DNA of 64,000 nucleotides from Crotophaga sulcirostris (lineage: Eukaryota > Chordata > Aves > Cuculiformes > Crotophagidae), in contig VYZB01000194.1 in NCBI GenBank assembly GCA_013397455.1, positions 390,491-454,490 of the forward strand, in the 5' to 3' direction. Below are positions 1 through 12,441 of the stretch, piece by piece (the first letter of the stretch is position 1; every line of letters begins with the position of its first letter). A program made the translations under genes and the position numbers. The notes under the pieces are model-generated. The model saw nothing but the letters and a program-made list of their open reading frames with translations, did not search any database and had not been told where the DNA came from.

Positions 1-3000
1 CAGTACTGCAAATATACATAGCTTGTTATAACAGATCTTATGTCACACATGAGATTACAATCTAACAGTCTTGCCTTGGTAATGTTCTGGGTTTTGCATA
101 AAATCAGAATTTGAGTTTGAATGCTTAGATATGTTTTGTTTGCATGTTGCTTGGAGGAAGCAAAACACAAGAGATGTCAGGCCACCTGATTGTTGAAAAT
201 GTCTATGTACAAGTTAAAAAGCAAAGGAGGAAACTTAAGGTATGGATATAATTGGAGGCTTCATCCATCAGAGCATTTAAAAGAATGCATGTTTCTGGAA
301 TTATCATGTAATTATATGTGTTAAATGTGTTAAATTTTATGTGTTAAATCAACAAATTGAAAGTAACACATTGGGAAAAAACAAGTTGACAACCTCAAGA
401 ACATGTCTAACCCATGCAGGGGTACTGTCACACAGCAGATTACCCAAACATTCACCAACGAGCACACAACGACCAGAACAAAAGGGTTTTACAATGGTAG
501 TTCTAAAAGAGTCAGTGAAACTCCCTCCCCTTCATGTATCTAGCTTCCTGGAAATCATTGGGCAAACTGTTAACAAAAGTGTTAACAAACTTTTGGCAGA
601 GAAGAGAGTTTAAATTCATTCAGGGAAAGCCTTACATGCACACCGAGCTCTCTCAAACTGACTCGGGTTACAGAGTCATGGGAACTGGGTCTCATCTGAG
701 CCCGCTAAGTGAAGAGGTGGTGACCGGTGGAGCCTCCCATGTTGCAGCTGGCTTCAAATCAAACAGGGTCACTGTAGAAAGAGACACCTTTAACTAACAA
801 TCAAGGAGCTGTTACAAAATGCAGCATTCACAGGAAGGCATCAATCTGCACTTTATGCCAAGATAGCACAATGTAATTCTGAGAGCTTCTCTAATGGGAC
901 AGAGAAAGCATTGGGAACACAGAAACATGTGCTACATCCACTCCTCCTCACCCTCGCCTTTCACAGTTCACTAAAGAATTTTAGCAGTTTAGAAGGAAGA
1001 AGAGGACAAAGCAGACTTTACTCTGAAAAGCTTGCAGCCAAGATGCAAGAACATAAGGGGGATGCCACAAAACAGCAGAAACTGCCTGAACTCAGAGCAT
1101 CACCAACAAAAGAAGCAGGGGAAAGAAAAGTTTGCTCTGGATAGGAGTCAGGTTGCCACGAATAGGAGTTTCCAAACTGGCTAATCCTCTCAGATGATGC
1201 AACTTGCCATGTCCCATATATTCATTTTACCACTAAACATGATATTTATAATGCTCGCATTATAAGTTTGCAAAAAGCAAATAGTCTCGGATTGAACAAA
1301 ATCAGTTTTCAGGCCTTAAAAAGCCGTCGCTTATAAGTTGCTGCCGGTGGAGGAAGTTCTGTCCTAACTCAGTACTGTGCTCCCTTGCAGGGTAGGGGTC
1401 CTGCTCACCCCCACAATACTGGGCTTCGGGCAGAGGTGCAGCCTAAGGACTCCATGAATGTAAATGCAGAAGAGGATTTGGAGGAGCAGAAGAGAAATCC
1501 CATGTCCATATGATTGTCAATCCTCTTTTTTCTGTATCCCAAACTGCAGGCAAGAGTTGCTGTTCCTCCTTTGAGCAAAAGCAACTATCTAGCTCTAAAT
1601 AAAAAGCAAGATCAGCTTTTTACTCGAAAGTAATTGAACACAGAAAATGAAGAACCGCACTTGAAGTAAGGACTTCAAGCAATCTTAGAAAATATAATAG
1701 AAATGTGAGAAAAGATTTACTAAGGTGCAAAGCATTGATGGTTTCTGCCTTCTTATTCTGTCTTCTTAGGCCTGCAGATATCACTAGTTCCAACATAATG
1801 ATACTAACCTCTCTCCAATTAAAACAGGAAATTTGCCTTTAGATTTTCTTCATTATTACTGCTAATGCAACGGGTCATTAACTTTAATAATATGAATGTG
1901 TTGCACTAGCTTATTCAGTGCAATTAGTATACAAGATAATATTTTAAGAGTTCACTTTGCACGGTAGTAGCTGGCAAATTATGGAACTTTTAGAAGCGTT
2001 ACACCCTATATGGTCTACCAAACTCCTACTACTTAATGGCACTTAGACATGCTACAAGAAGGCAACATATATCCAAGATCATCCTTTGGACAGTGTAATC
2101 TTAGATCCATAAGCACAGTCTAATGACTGCACCAAAGTGTGTTTTGCTGTTTTAATGCCCTTAAACCAGTCTTTCAGAGCTGCTGAGCACTTGTTGAGTG
2201 GTAATGGAAGGGTATATCAAATTTATTTACGTTTCTTCAAACTAATTTTGGATTTGCAATGCATAAATCCACATCATTATGCAGTATTTCGTTTTCAGCT
2301 TATTATACAAGAACCACTACTGCAGCACACTTTCTCCCAGTTTTTCTATGAAATAACTTGTTCTTATGTGTTTTTGTAGTACTTCAATATAAAGTTAAAT
2401 TGACTAATATGATTTCCCGTACTAAATTGCACCATTTATACGTCAAGTTCAATGTCTTGCCTCCAGCAACAGCCAGTATTCAGTAATTTAGAAGGAAACT
2501 AGGAAACAAATACTGCTTCTCAGCAATTGCTTTAGTTTTGTCCACAAGGGAAGTGTTTTCTGCCTCCTGGAGCAGTTATTTTGTTCCCAGAGCTCTTTAA
2601 ATCTGTATGTGCCAAACTTCATTCAAGACAAAGATGTCACAGCTTTACTAGCACAAAGATAAGGAAAGTTTCCAGATGCCACCCAGCCCAGACCCCTATT
2701 CCAAAAGGTGTTTTTGCCAGCATTATCTGAACCAATATGAGGATCTCCCTGCTTAATTTTCCTTTCTTCAAAAGAAAATCTTTTCTAGACCTCTCCTTCT
2801 TCCTCCTCCTTCTCCTGATCTCACCTACCTTCTTTTCCAGGCACTGTGCTGGTTAAAAATGGCAGTTGTTCCAAATCACTGCTTCCAGCTCCAGCAAAAT
2901 TGATCAATGAATAAACAAAGAAAACCTTTATTCACCACAAGTGGTCCTTATTATCCTGGAAGTGCAGGTGCAGAGTAAGGACCCTGTTTCCATCTCCAGC

Positions 3001-6000
3001 AAACAAAGGCTAGGAAAAATTACCTGCTTTGTCTCCAGCGTTATAATTGTTTCCGCCCTCCCCAAAGTACTTGGAAATACGAGAGCAGGATGAAAGGTAA
3101 ATGTCTAAGGTCACAGAAAAGCTATCAAAAGCAAATGAGTCATATGTAATCGCTTTCACAAGCTGACTGGCATTACATAAATATTTTTTCATACTACTAT
3201 TTTGGCTATTATTCTGCTCTACATCTGAGGGTCAGAAACATTGTTCTGATTTGTATTGCACATTGCTTAGGAATAGTTTTTCTTCTTTTTTCTTGTATCA
3301 ATCAAGTTGCCTTCTTTTTCAGAAATTTACATCTTAGCTCTTAATATACACAGCAATCAAATTGAGCTCTTTTTTTCCCTCTACCCAGGCCAATATCCTC
3401 TGTTCTTCTTTACATAGACACAGTTCAGTGGTTATAGCAGTCCCTCTCCAGACTCCTTTCAACCTAAATTCACTTTCCTGGTGCACATGACTTAGCAAAA
3501 CTGTGTGTACCTGTTCTTACTGGGTCTTATGTAGACTTGTTGCACACTTATTCTACTTCCCTCTGCACCCATGCACTGTATCTTTTACCATGTCGTATTG
3601 GTAGCTCAGAGGTACTCCATAATCCACGTGGTTTCCAAATTCTTATCACACCTAGTAGTATCATTCTCACTTGGCACTATAAATGAAAAATTAATGTTTG
3701 TTAATTTTAAAATTATTTTTGCCTTTTGTTAAATCAAGTAACAGCTCCAGTTCTTAAAGTTAACTTCTGCAATTTATTCAGCTTAGACCAATTCACTTCT
3801 GTTGTTTTGCAGATCACAATTGTTCTTCTACCTTATAAGTCACTGCCTGTCTCCTTTTTTCTTGCTGAGGAGCACTAAAATGCAGCTATATATGTCAACA
3901 TTAATTACACCAGACCTGTAATTGATGGAGCTTTCGGCATTTTAAAAATTTATTTCCCAAGCCTTCATAGATCTAGTGATACACCTTCATTGGCAGAAAG
4001 AAATGCGGTAAAACTACTTTTCTTCCTTCTCATGTGCTGCATTCTAAGTTACAGTTATCTACAAATTTAGTAACATTAATCATGTACTTATTCTATTGAC
4101 TTATATTTATATGTTATAAAGAATATGTTATAAAGGGGACTTTTGGTATCAAGCTCTTCCTATACCTATTGCATTCTGCTGACAGCAGTACTGTAATTCT
4201 TAATGAAATGTAAGAAAGAAAGGATGCTTATCTTTCATGACCTCAAAACAGGATCTAAAGTTATGGCAAGAGAGGTGTGCAAATGAATTCTGCATAAAGT
4301 ACACATTATGCTTTTAAAAATACTTTTTTAATAGGCAAACTAAATGTAAAGAAAGCAGCAGATTAAAAGGATATTAAAGAAAATATTAAATGTTTTAGTT
4401 GCAGGAAAAGTTCCATGCAATTTAGGCATCAGGAAATATTTTTATACAAGAAGAGTCTAACTATATAATATTGTCTCTAATCCAATAAGTACATTAAAAG
4501 TTATCATTGCATGGGAAAAAAGAATATAAAATATGTTATTATATATTACTATTCTTCAGCGTTACATAGAAAATAGTCTTGATATTGATCACACACAAAA
4601 AAATTCCATGGTGAAGTTACAGAATTATACTAGTTTAATGGGGTTTTGTGTTACGTTTTCCATGGAATTCAAAGAAAACCAAAACTTCTGAATAGTAATC
4701 TGTGCACTCTATATTCAGAAGGAAATATTTTTTCATATTTCAAATATTCTGAATAACATAGAAGAACATACTAATATTTAGACAGCACCTCTCAGAAATT
4801 TGCTGACATAAGTCTTCTAAAGCTAACAAAAATAAGGGTCATGTTAGCATATCCTAGTGTAAAACTATGAATGCTGATTAATCCAGTTACGTACTTCATA
4901 ATCCTAAAAATATTGTTAGGAATCTTTACATGTCCATTCCAAACACTCCTTTATGTGCTGTATTCTAAACCAAAAAGGCTGTAATTGCTAGACAGATAGA
5001 CATTGGAATTAGGGAAATTAGTTGGTTGGTTGGTTGGTTGAAATAACCTCAATGATGTATCACACTGGCACTGCAGGTATTTTAGTTGTGTTAAACAAAC
5101 TCATTAGTGTTAAAAAAAAAAATATCTGTCCTAAAGGCCATTAATTCAGAGTGAAATGGCTTAGAGAGTTCAGAAGTTCCTCAAGGTTTGTTTTTTTTTG
5201 TGTTGGTTAATCAAAACTTCAGCAGATACATTAAATCAAAAGACTTATTTCAACAGATGCCTTATCTTACTACCCTTATCTCAGTATCTGTACCAACGTT
5301 TTAAGTGTTTTTAATATGAGATACACATGAGTGTATTACTTATGCTATCATTCTACCTAGCAGCCCTAATTATGGACTGTTTGATGTCATACAAAGACAG
5401 AAAATAAATGATCCCTGCCTTCAACCAGGTTAAAATGGAAATTTAAAGCAAAAGAAAACCAAAGAAGGTAAAGACTGAGTTTCTGAAACTGTAACAGCAC
5501 ACCAACAATTGAATTGAACTCTTTTCAAGGGGTTATTTTATATAGACAGCACACAAAAGCGAGAGTTTCACAGAGGAATTTAAGTCATTCAAGTTATGCA
5601 AATCATTATGGAAAAAAATATCTGCATGTTTAATGAGTGGTGTTGAAGGTTGAACCAGCTGGAAACAGATCAGGTTCTACTACTGAAGGATGAGAGAACC
5701 AACTATGACTTTTGCTCAAAAATAGGTAAATTGGGATTTGATAGGTAACAGGGACTGATGGAAAGAAAAAGGAGGCATAGACAGGGAAGCTACGTAGGAA
5801 GACACTATGTCCAACACCACAAAGGTCAGATGATGTAGTGGGAGTAAAGAAAGACATAACCAAGGTTCCGACTATAAAGTTTGTACAAAAACTGTGGTGG
5901 GAGACATACAGAGAAAAGAGAGTGTGTGCAAGGTGTCAGAGTAAAAATAGGGAGGAATTCAGATACCGTTTCAGAGGATAAAGCAAACACAGAGGTTGCA

Positions 6001-8548
6001 TTGTTCAAAAACCGAAAATAAAACAGGAGGGTAAACCTCTGAACAGAAGAGGAGAAGACCAACACGTCCAAAACAAGATAAAGTCTAAACTGGTAAACCC
6101 AAGTCAAAAAGTATGACCTGAACTGAGTCAATAACTGAAACTGAACCTTTACATCAACATTTTTTGTGTGGAGGGAGGTTGAATGAATATTTCAGAAAAC
6201 AGTAATTGCTACCAGCTCAATACACCAAAGCATTTAAAGCCTTCTCTCAACCCAATTAGTGTTTAAAATTACAATAGCTGCAAACATGACTTCAAAATAT
6301 TACAAGGGTCCTTTTAGTCTATTCTGCATCTAATGCACTTCTGTGGATTTTAGAAGATTATCTAAGAGCTTAAGTAATCGATTTTGAAAAACAAACCAGT
6401 GCAGGAAGTATTGAGGAGCTGACAAAACTGATTTAAATGGCAGTTATTGTGTCACTTTTAAAAAGGGACTGAGGTTGGCACTGTGGAGAGCTATGATCTT
6501 CTTAGCAACTTTATACCACATGCAGTCACTTAGAAATAAAATAACAAAAAAAAAGGAGGCCTCTGAGCATAAATGGTAAATGGTCTTCCACAAACCAGGA
6601 AAACTAATGTGGCCACAACTGTTGAAAATGTGCAGAAAGGAAGATAATCCTTTTTATCCCCTTGTAGATGTGTGAAACAGTGAGTTCAGAAAGAGTTAGA
6701 GATTAGATATCTCTAAAGCTGGCTTATCAGATAAACATAAACCACAGTTAAATCTATTGAACAGACTATATCACTTTTACACATTTTTAGAGTAAGAAAA
6801 CACTTTCATAAAAGGAGGTTAAAACCAGAATGTGTAGGAGATGAAAGAGGAAAGTACAACAGTAGTCAGGTGTCACAGAAACTACTGTGCACTAATAGCA
6901 GTAACACAGAATTAAAGAGAACAGTTCAAATAAACAAGCCCCTAATTTTGACATTCTAAACCATTTTGGCTCCAAATTCAGCTTACATCATATTTAGCCA
7001 TTCCAAACCATATTGGCTTTAATACATCTTCATATTTTAATATTGGCAAATTAAAAAAAACCGATATGGTCCACTGTATATAACCCAGATTATATCGTTT
7101 TGGCTACTTCTGAAATTAAGAAAAAAAAACTTTATATCACCCATCTGGCCTTCACCAGCAAGACAAAACCACAGGGGGCTAAGGTTGTTTCTTAAACACA
7201 AATCCGGTGCGCATGCACACCAACAGCTGCTTCCAGCAAACTTTAAAACAAACAAGAGCACTAATAATAAATCATCTCATAGAAAACTTTTGTGAGAGGA
7301 CAGAAGTGCTTTAGAAGTATTAAGAGCAAAAGAAAATGAATGCATTTTATTAAAGTAAATACGTGTACTACATCAGATATTGGGCATTTGTTCTTTTTTC
7401 CCCTTTTTTATTATTGGCTATCTTTGGACATTTTCTTATAAATACTTTGTTTAAAGATTTACTTCAACAATGCTTATATAAAAGGGGACTAAAAGAGGAA
7501 TGTTCTCTATATGCAGATCTGAATATTTGCAATTTACAAATAAGATATAAACTAGGAATTATGCTACAAATGTTATGAGCAGCAAATATACTTCAGAAAT
7601 TTTTAACTCTTTAAAAACACTTTTTAAACATAAAGAAATGAATTAACACCAAAAAATCCACTAGGAAAAAAACCTGTTTATTTCTGTAATTATTTTTTTG
7701 AAGAAGAAAATCTACACTACAGAAATCCTGCTCATTCTACAAAACATGTCAGAATAGATTTTTGTCAAATGTGAATCTCAATTTTTTTCCTATTTGGTCC
7801 TTTCTATTTTTATTATTCTATGGAATTCATGTGTGATTGTACAAAATAATTGTCATTTTCACAGTTCTTATCTAATATCTAAAAGAATGAAACTCTATTA
7901 AAAATTAAATCTTTCAACACCCCTCAGGGTGTTTAAACATTAATCCCAGTTCTTTCTTAATTAGTTTATTGTTGAAGCTCTGTTAGACACAGAGGTTCAG
8001 AGGGATATTTTTCACCAGAACAAAAACGTAAAAAAATGGGGTTATGGTGGGAGAAAGTACAAAATATACAGTATCTAAGAACTATGGTGTTGAAGACAAG
8101 TCCTGGAGTCTTGTAAATGTGACTGTGCCCACTGACTAGGCAACCTGACTCATACTATGAGATGTGTATTGTGTCCTCTTGTTGCACAGTCCATCTTCCT
8201 TTTATTTGCACCATTAGTCCTACTCTATAACAAGGAAGAGGTCTAATTTAATGTTCTGCCAAAAGGAGTCAACAATTCCAGTCTGTAAAATGTCCCCTGG
8301 GTCATCTAAAGGCAAAAAAGAGCACCTTCAGGCATCCAAAACTGCAGAGCTTAAGCACAGAACATATGGGTACCATTGAACTCTTTCTTCAGTCTTGGAC
8401 TACTGTCACCATTTGAGAAGACAGCATCATCAACAGGAACCATGCTAAGTACGAACTGCTATGATTAAGTATCTGTAAATTGACAGATCTTTTGGTAATG
8501 TTGAATTACAAGAAAAGTGAATTTTGAGACAACAGATTTATAGAATAT
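1..8548. other. Non-coding AT-rich stretch, no gene recognised
   Basis: I see no gene, RNA gene or recognisable transposon here. Frames reach at most about 100 codons, lack conserved motifs and are not flanked by convincing splice sites. The stretch holds ordinary low-complexity patches: a pyrimidine-rich run near 2785-2820, several short A or T runs, and the GGTT microsatellite listed separately. Old, heavily decayed repeats could be present and be invisible by eye. Confidence 0.6.
5021..5040. repeat. (GGTT)5 microsatellite
   Basis: Five perfect copies of a GTTG/GGTT tetranucleotide are read directly. It is a short simple repeat, probably length-polymorphic, with no associated gene. Confidence 0.9.
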
Positions 8549-9012
8549 TTTCACAGTTTCACAGTATAACCAGGTTGGAAGAGACCTCCAAGATCATCAA
8601 GTCCAACCTATAAGCCAACACTAACACCACCTCATCACCTAAACCATGGCACTCAGTGCCTCATCCAATCTTCCCTTAAACACTTCAAGGGTCGGCGACT
8701 CCACCACCTCCCTGGGCAGCGCATTCCAGTGGCCAATCACCCTTTCAGTGTAGAACTTCTTCCTCACATCAAGTCTAAACCTCCCCTGACGAAGTTTAAG
8801 TCCGTGCCCTCTAGTTCTGTCACTGGTCACCTGTGAGAAGAGACCAACGCCCGCTTGACTACAACCTCCTTTTAGGTAGTTGTAGAGAGCAATAAGGTCT
8901 CCCCTGAGCCTCCTCCAGACTAAACAGCCCCAGCTCCCTCAGTCGCTCCTCGTAGGGTTTGTGTTCCAGCCCTTTCACCATCTTCGTTGCTCTCCTCTGG
9001 ACATTCTCCAGT
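8549..9012 (-). mobile_element. CR1 LINE 3' end, 5'-truncated, minus strand
   Basis: Read on the minus strand, this is the C-terminal part of CR1 ORF2 followed by its short 3' UTR. Frame pieces at 8859-9000 and 8639-8830 show the CR1 hallmarks [48 protein letters not shown] and [18 protein letters not shown]. The 3' UTR ends at 8551-8567 in a degenerate ACTGTGA tail. The reading frame is broken near 8915-8925, where several bases that normally encode EKRRLRG are lost. Another change lies around 8850-8860, between the two frame pieces. CR1 inserts by target-primed reverse transcription and is typically cut off at the 5' side, as here. It is a dead copy; the family assignment is firm and the subfamily is not determined. 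Confidence 0.93.
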
Positions 9013-12000
9013 ATTTTTTGCTTTAGTAAATAAATAAAACTGATACTTTTAAGACACATCATTATGGATTTTGGAAGTTTGCTTCCCTTATCTTCACCTA
9101 ACAGAGATGGAAGTACATCAAATGGTACACAGCACTTAAAAGTTTTGTGCTGTCCCCTGGAGATGCTCTGATACGTTACCTCTGCTGAGATCTATGTTTT
9201 CCTCTGGTCATAGTTTGCACATGGAGAATAACAACTCCAGCATAGCTATAGATCAGCTCAGTAACATGCTCTTAGTCTGGGGAGCAAGCAGCACTACCCA
9301 GTAATATAAGTGTAAAACCCTGATGCTTCAGGTTTAGGATATTATGAGAGATCTGGACATCTGGAACCATAAAGTTGAGAGGAGCAGGCTAATGACTTTG
9401 CTTGGCAGAAGATAGTTAAAAGGAAAGCTTTCTATGAAGCTGCCAGCAATTCAATAATGTTCAATGCCAACAAAGCAGTGCAGAGATCTTCACCTTGGTG
9501 GTGAGTTTTGACATCGCATAACTGATACTGGTACTGATACTCATTTGCTAGCTGTGTCCTCTGGTGGCCGCAATCTCAAGCATAATGGATATTATAATTT
9601 ATTTAGGTAGAGCCCTTCATCAGAAGGTGTCTCAAGTAGAAAACTAGGGCAGACCTGGAAATAACACACAGGGGTGGGAAAAAGAAGCAAATAAGACTGG
9701 TAGGGGGAAACAAGTGTTGAAAAGTGTTCTACTACAGGTAGAAATACACAGTTGTTGCTAGCTTTGCTGAATTCAGTGGCTGCTCTTTCAACTGTGCAGC
9801 TGAACCTTGGGTACAGCAAGACCTGTTAAAAACACCAGGCTAAATGAAACACTGAAAGGTGCAGAACTTTGGAATATTTAAGAGAATCATGTATTTCATA
9901 ATAAAATACATAAAATAAATTATAGCTGAAATTTTAAAGCATCAATTTAACATCTGTAAACTACAGACCGTATTTTTTTTACCCTGCCCTGAGTGAATGA
10001 GGATATACTAGATATGGAACTGTAAAGAATGATATAAACTTCCATTTTTTTCCCCCAAAGACAAAAAAGTTATGTAATGCTTTGAAAAAAATGCTTTGAT
10101 TGCAACATGTGATATTTTTTACTAAGAATATAAGAAATTTTCCCTAAGGCAGTATACTTTGTGAACCTTTTAATCTTCTATAACAGGCATAAAAAATTCT
10201 TGTGCTTCTGTTTCCCTATTCTTGTTCACAGATAATACATTTTAATCCACTCTCACTTTCTGCTTTCTAATGCCGTGTCCTCATTGGAGTCACTCTTAAT
10301 TTTCACTAGAGAATATAAGAGGAAAATTAGGCCCATTATATATACACTCACATTAGCAGATGGGTTTTCAGGTGAGACTCAGGGCAATCAGTGGTGCAGA
10401 GAAGAAACTCTGCAGAGCATTCAGCAGCCTCAGAGGTTTAGCAGGACGACTTTAAATCACCAGTGCCCTCTGCTGCTCTCAGGCTGGTCTTTTGAGTTGT
10501 TTTTATACATGCAGTCCAGTATAATTTTGACAGTCCCTCAAGCTTTCCTTAATCACTACTTCCTTGTAAGACGATTCATGTCTACTACTACTTGTAAGAT
10601 GATTCATGTCTACTACTATGCACAGACTTACAAAACATTACAGCTTCACCTACCCCAGCACTGACACAGGTGCATCGCAGAAACAGGACATGGGGTGATG
10701 GACAGAGAACCAGAGATATCTCTGCTTTGCACCACAGCTCTGCTAGGAGTGCTTTTCCTGGCCAAAAAGCAAAAGCTTGCAAAATTTTCAAGGAATTTTA
10801 CTGCTTGTCCCTAAATGCCACAGATAGAAAGGGAAAGTTGTTTCTGCTTTCGCCTAGGAGGCTTGGTTTTGCAGGAAAGTTCCTGTATAGCAAATAGACT
10901 AAATCTAATAAAATGAAAAATGAAGGATAGAGAAACATGAGTAGTTACAATTTCATCAGCTGCACAGCTTAATACCTACCTAGGGGGAAAATCAATCGGC
11001 TGGTGTCAGATCAGTGTTTTCTTGATAGCATTAGCTATGTGGGTTATATAACCTCTGAGGAGATAGTGCTTGTTTTCCTTACCTGTGTAATTCATTTATT
11101 AGCCTAAATTTACAGCTGTCAGCACAGATTTAGAGCACTAAACCTAACTGAACACACATTCTGCAGGTTTCAAGGACATGCAGCTAAAAGCCTAAGAAAA
11201 AGGTAACAGAAAATCTTACAAAGCACAGCTAACTAATTCCATTTATGTCACCATAAAATGACTGAATTGCTAGTAGGAAAACTATCTGTTCTGGAGTTCT
11301 GAGTTTTGTTTCCATTCCCCTTCCTCAGTGACAGGAGGAAGTGCCTAACCCCTAATATAATCCAGTAATTGTCAGAGTTCTCAAAATTGGGAACGTGGGC
11401 TTTCGACTTCAAGGAGGTGCACCTTTTTGTGATTGTAGGCTACTTTTGTATGCACACCCAGAATCTCCTGTACATCCACTTCTCTTCACAGACTGACATA
11501 TATGACATAGGGCATTGTGAACCAGCCCAATAGACACAATACAGTCAATTGCATTATTTATTTGGTATGGTCTTTATATAAAAGGAAAGAGGAAAAAGCC
11601 TTGTCAGGCTATTAGACTAAATATTGGGTTAACTCATAAAATAATATGCTTGCTACCTCACAGTAGCTCGTGAGCTAATTAAGGCTTAATTGAGCAAACA
11701 GGATGATAGCAGAGGGAGCCCCCCAGTTTGTTAGAACTAGAGTTTTCTGCTTTCCCTTCCTTCAGAAGCTGTTGCTGGAGAGGGACAGGAGGTGGGGAGG
11801 AAGATCTGTTATTTTGGCAGGAAGTGTTGCTATGCACAGACGCTGCTTGCACACTTATGGAGGGAAACACTCGTTCCTGTTCTTCTTGATCTGTAAAACA
11901 ATGTGATGGGCACTGCAGGAAGCAGACGCTGTGATCTCTATTATGCTGTTCTAGCTGTCCTCTGCAGGGACCTGACAGCTTGCAGAACAGGCTTTAGCTT

Positions 12001-12150
12001 GTAACAAAAAGCAGCCTTGCTGTCCATGGCCAACCCTGTCCCAGAACTGTAGTGTAGGGTGTGTGTATGGCTGTTGTGCATCATTTCATTTGGCCACTGC
12101 AACCCAAGAGACAAACAGCCCTCCAAAATAAAGCTGCCTTATGCTTCTAG
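9013..12150. other. Non-coding stretch, no gene recognised
   Basis: Nothing here can be assigned to a gene. A 129-codon frame at 10275-10664 runs through a 28-bp tandem duplication and has no recognisable domain, so I treat it as chance. Around 10980-11130 the sequence is balanced in composition and repeat-free, with TAATT-like and CAGCTG-like words. That would suit a regulatory element, but nothing shows it directly. Confidence 0.55.
10563..10618. repeat. 28-bp tandem duplication, two copies
   Basis: Two adjacent 28-base units (10563-10590 and 10591-10618) begin CTTGTAAGA and end CTACTACTA. They differ at a single position (C versus T at the tenth base). The near identity implies a recent local duplication or slippage event. 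Confidence 0.92.
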
Positions 12151-12441
12151 AAGGACAAGAGGACATGGACCCAAGCTTCGTCAGGGGAGGTTTAGGCTTG
12201 ATACTAGGAAAAATTCTTCACTGAAAGGGTGATTGGCCATTGGAATGCGCTGCCTGGGGAGGTGGTGGAGTTGCCAACCCTGGAGGTGTTTAAGAGGAGA
12301 CTGGATGAGGCACTTAGTGCCATGGTTTAGCTGATGAGTTGGTGTTGGTGATAGTGTTGGTATTGGGTTATAGTTGGACTGATCTCAAAGGTCCTTTCCA
12401 ACCTTGTAGTACCGTGGTACTGTGTGTGATACTGTGATACT
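12151..12441 (+). mobile_element. CR1 LINE 3' end, 5'-truncated, plus strand
   Basis: The segment starts abruptly within the ORF2 C-terminus ([15 protein letters not shown] region). It continues through [20 protein letters not shown] and DEALSAMV to a TAG stop near 12330, then a short 3' UTR with the CR1 signature GGACTGATCTCAAAGGTCC. It ends in repeated GATACTGT units at 12428-12441. Compared with the copy at 20522-20997, one base is missing in the A-run near 12210, shifting the frame before the FFTERV motif, so the copy is non-coding. It is much shorter than the 8549-9012 and 20522-20997 copies, which is usual for CR1 truncation. Confidence 0.93.

Noticed and set aside
10275..10664. 129-codon frame
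   Set aside because: It runs through a tandem duplication and shows no motif, so it is probably chance.
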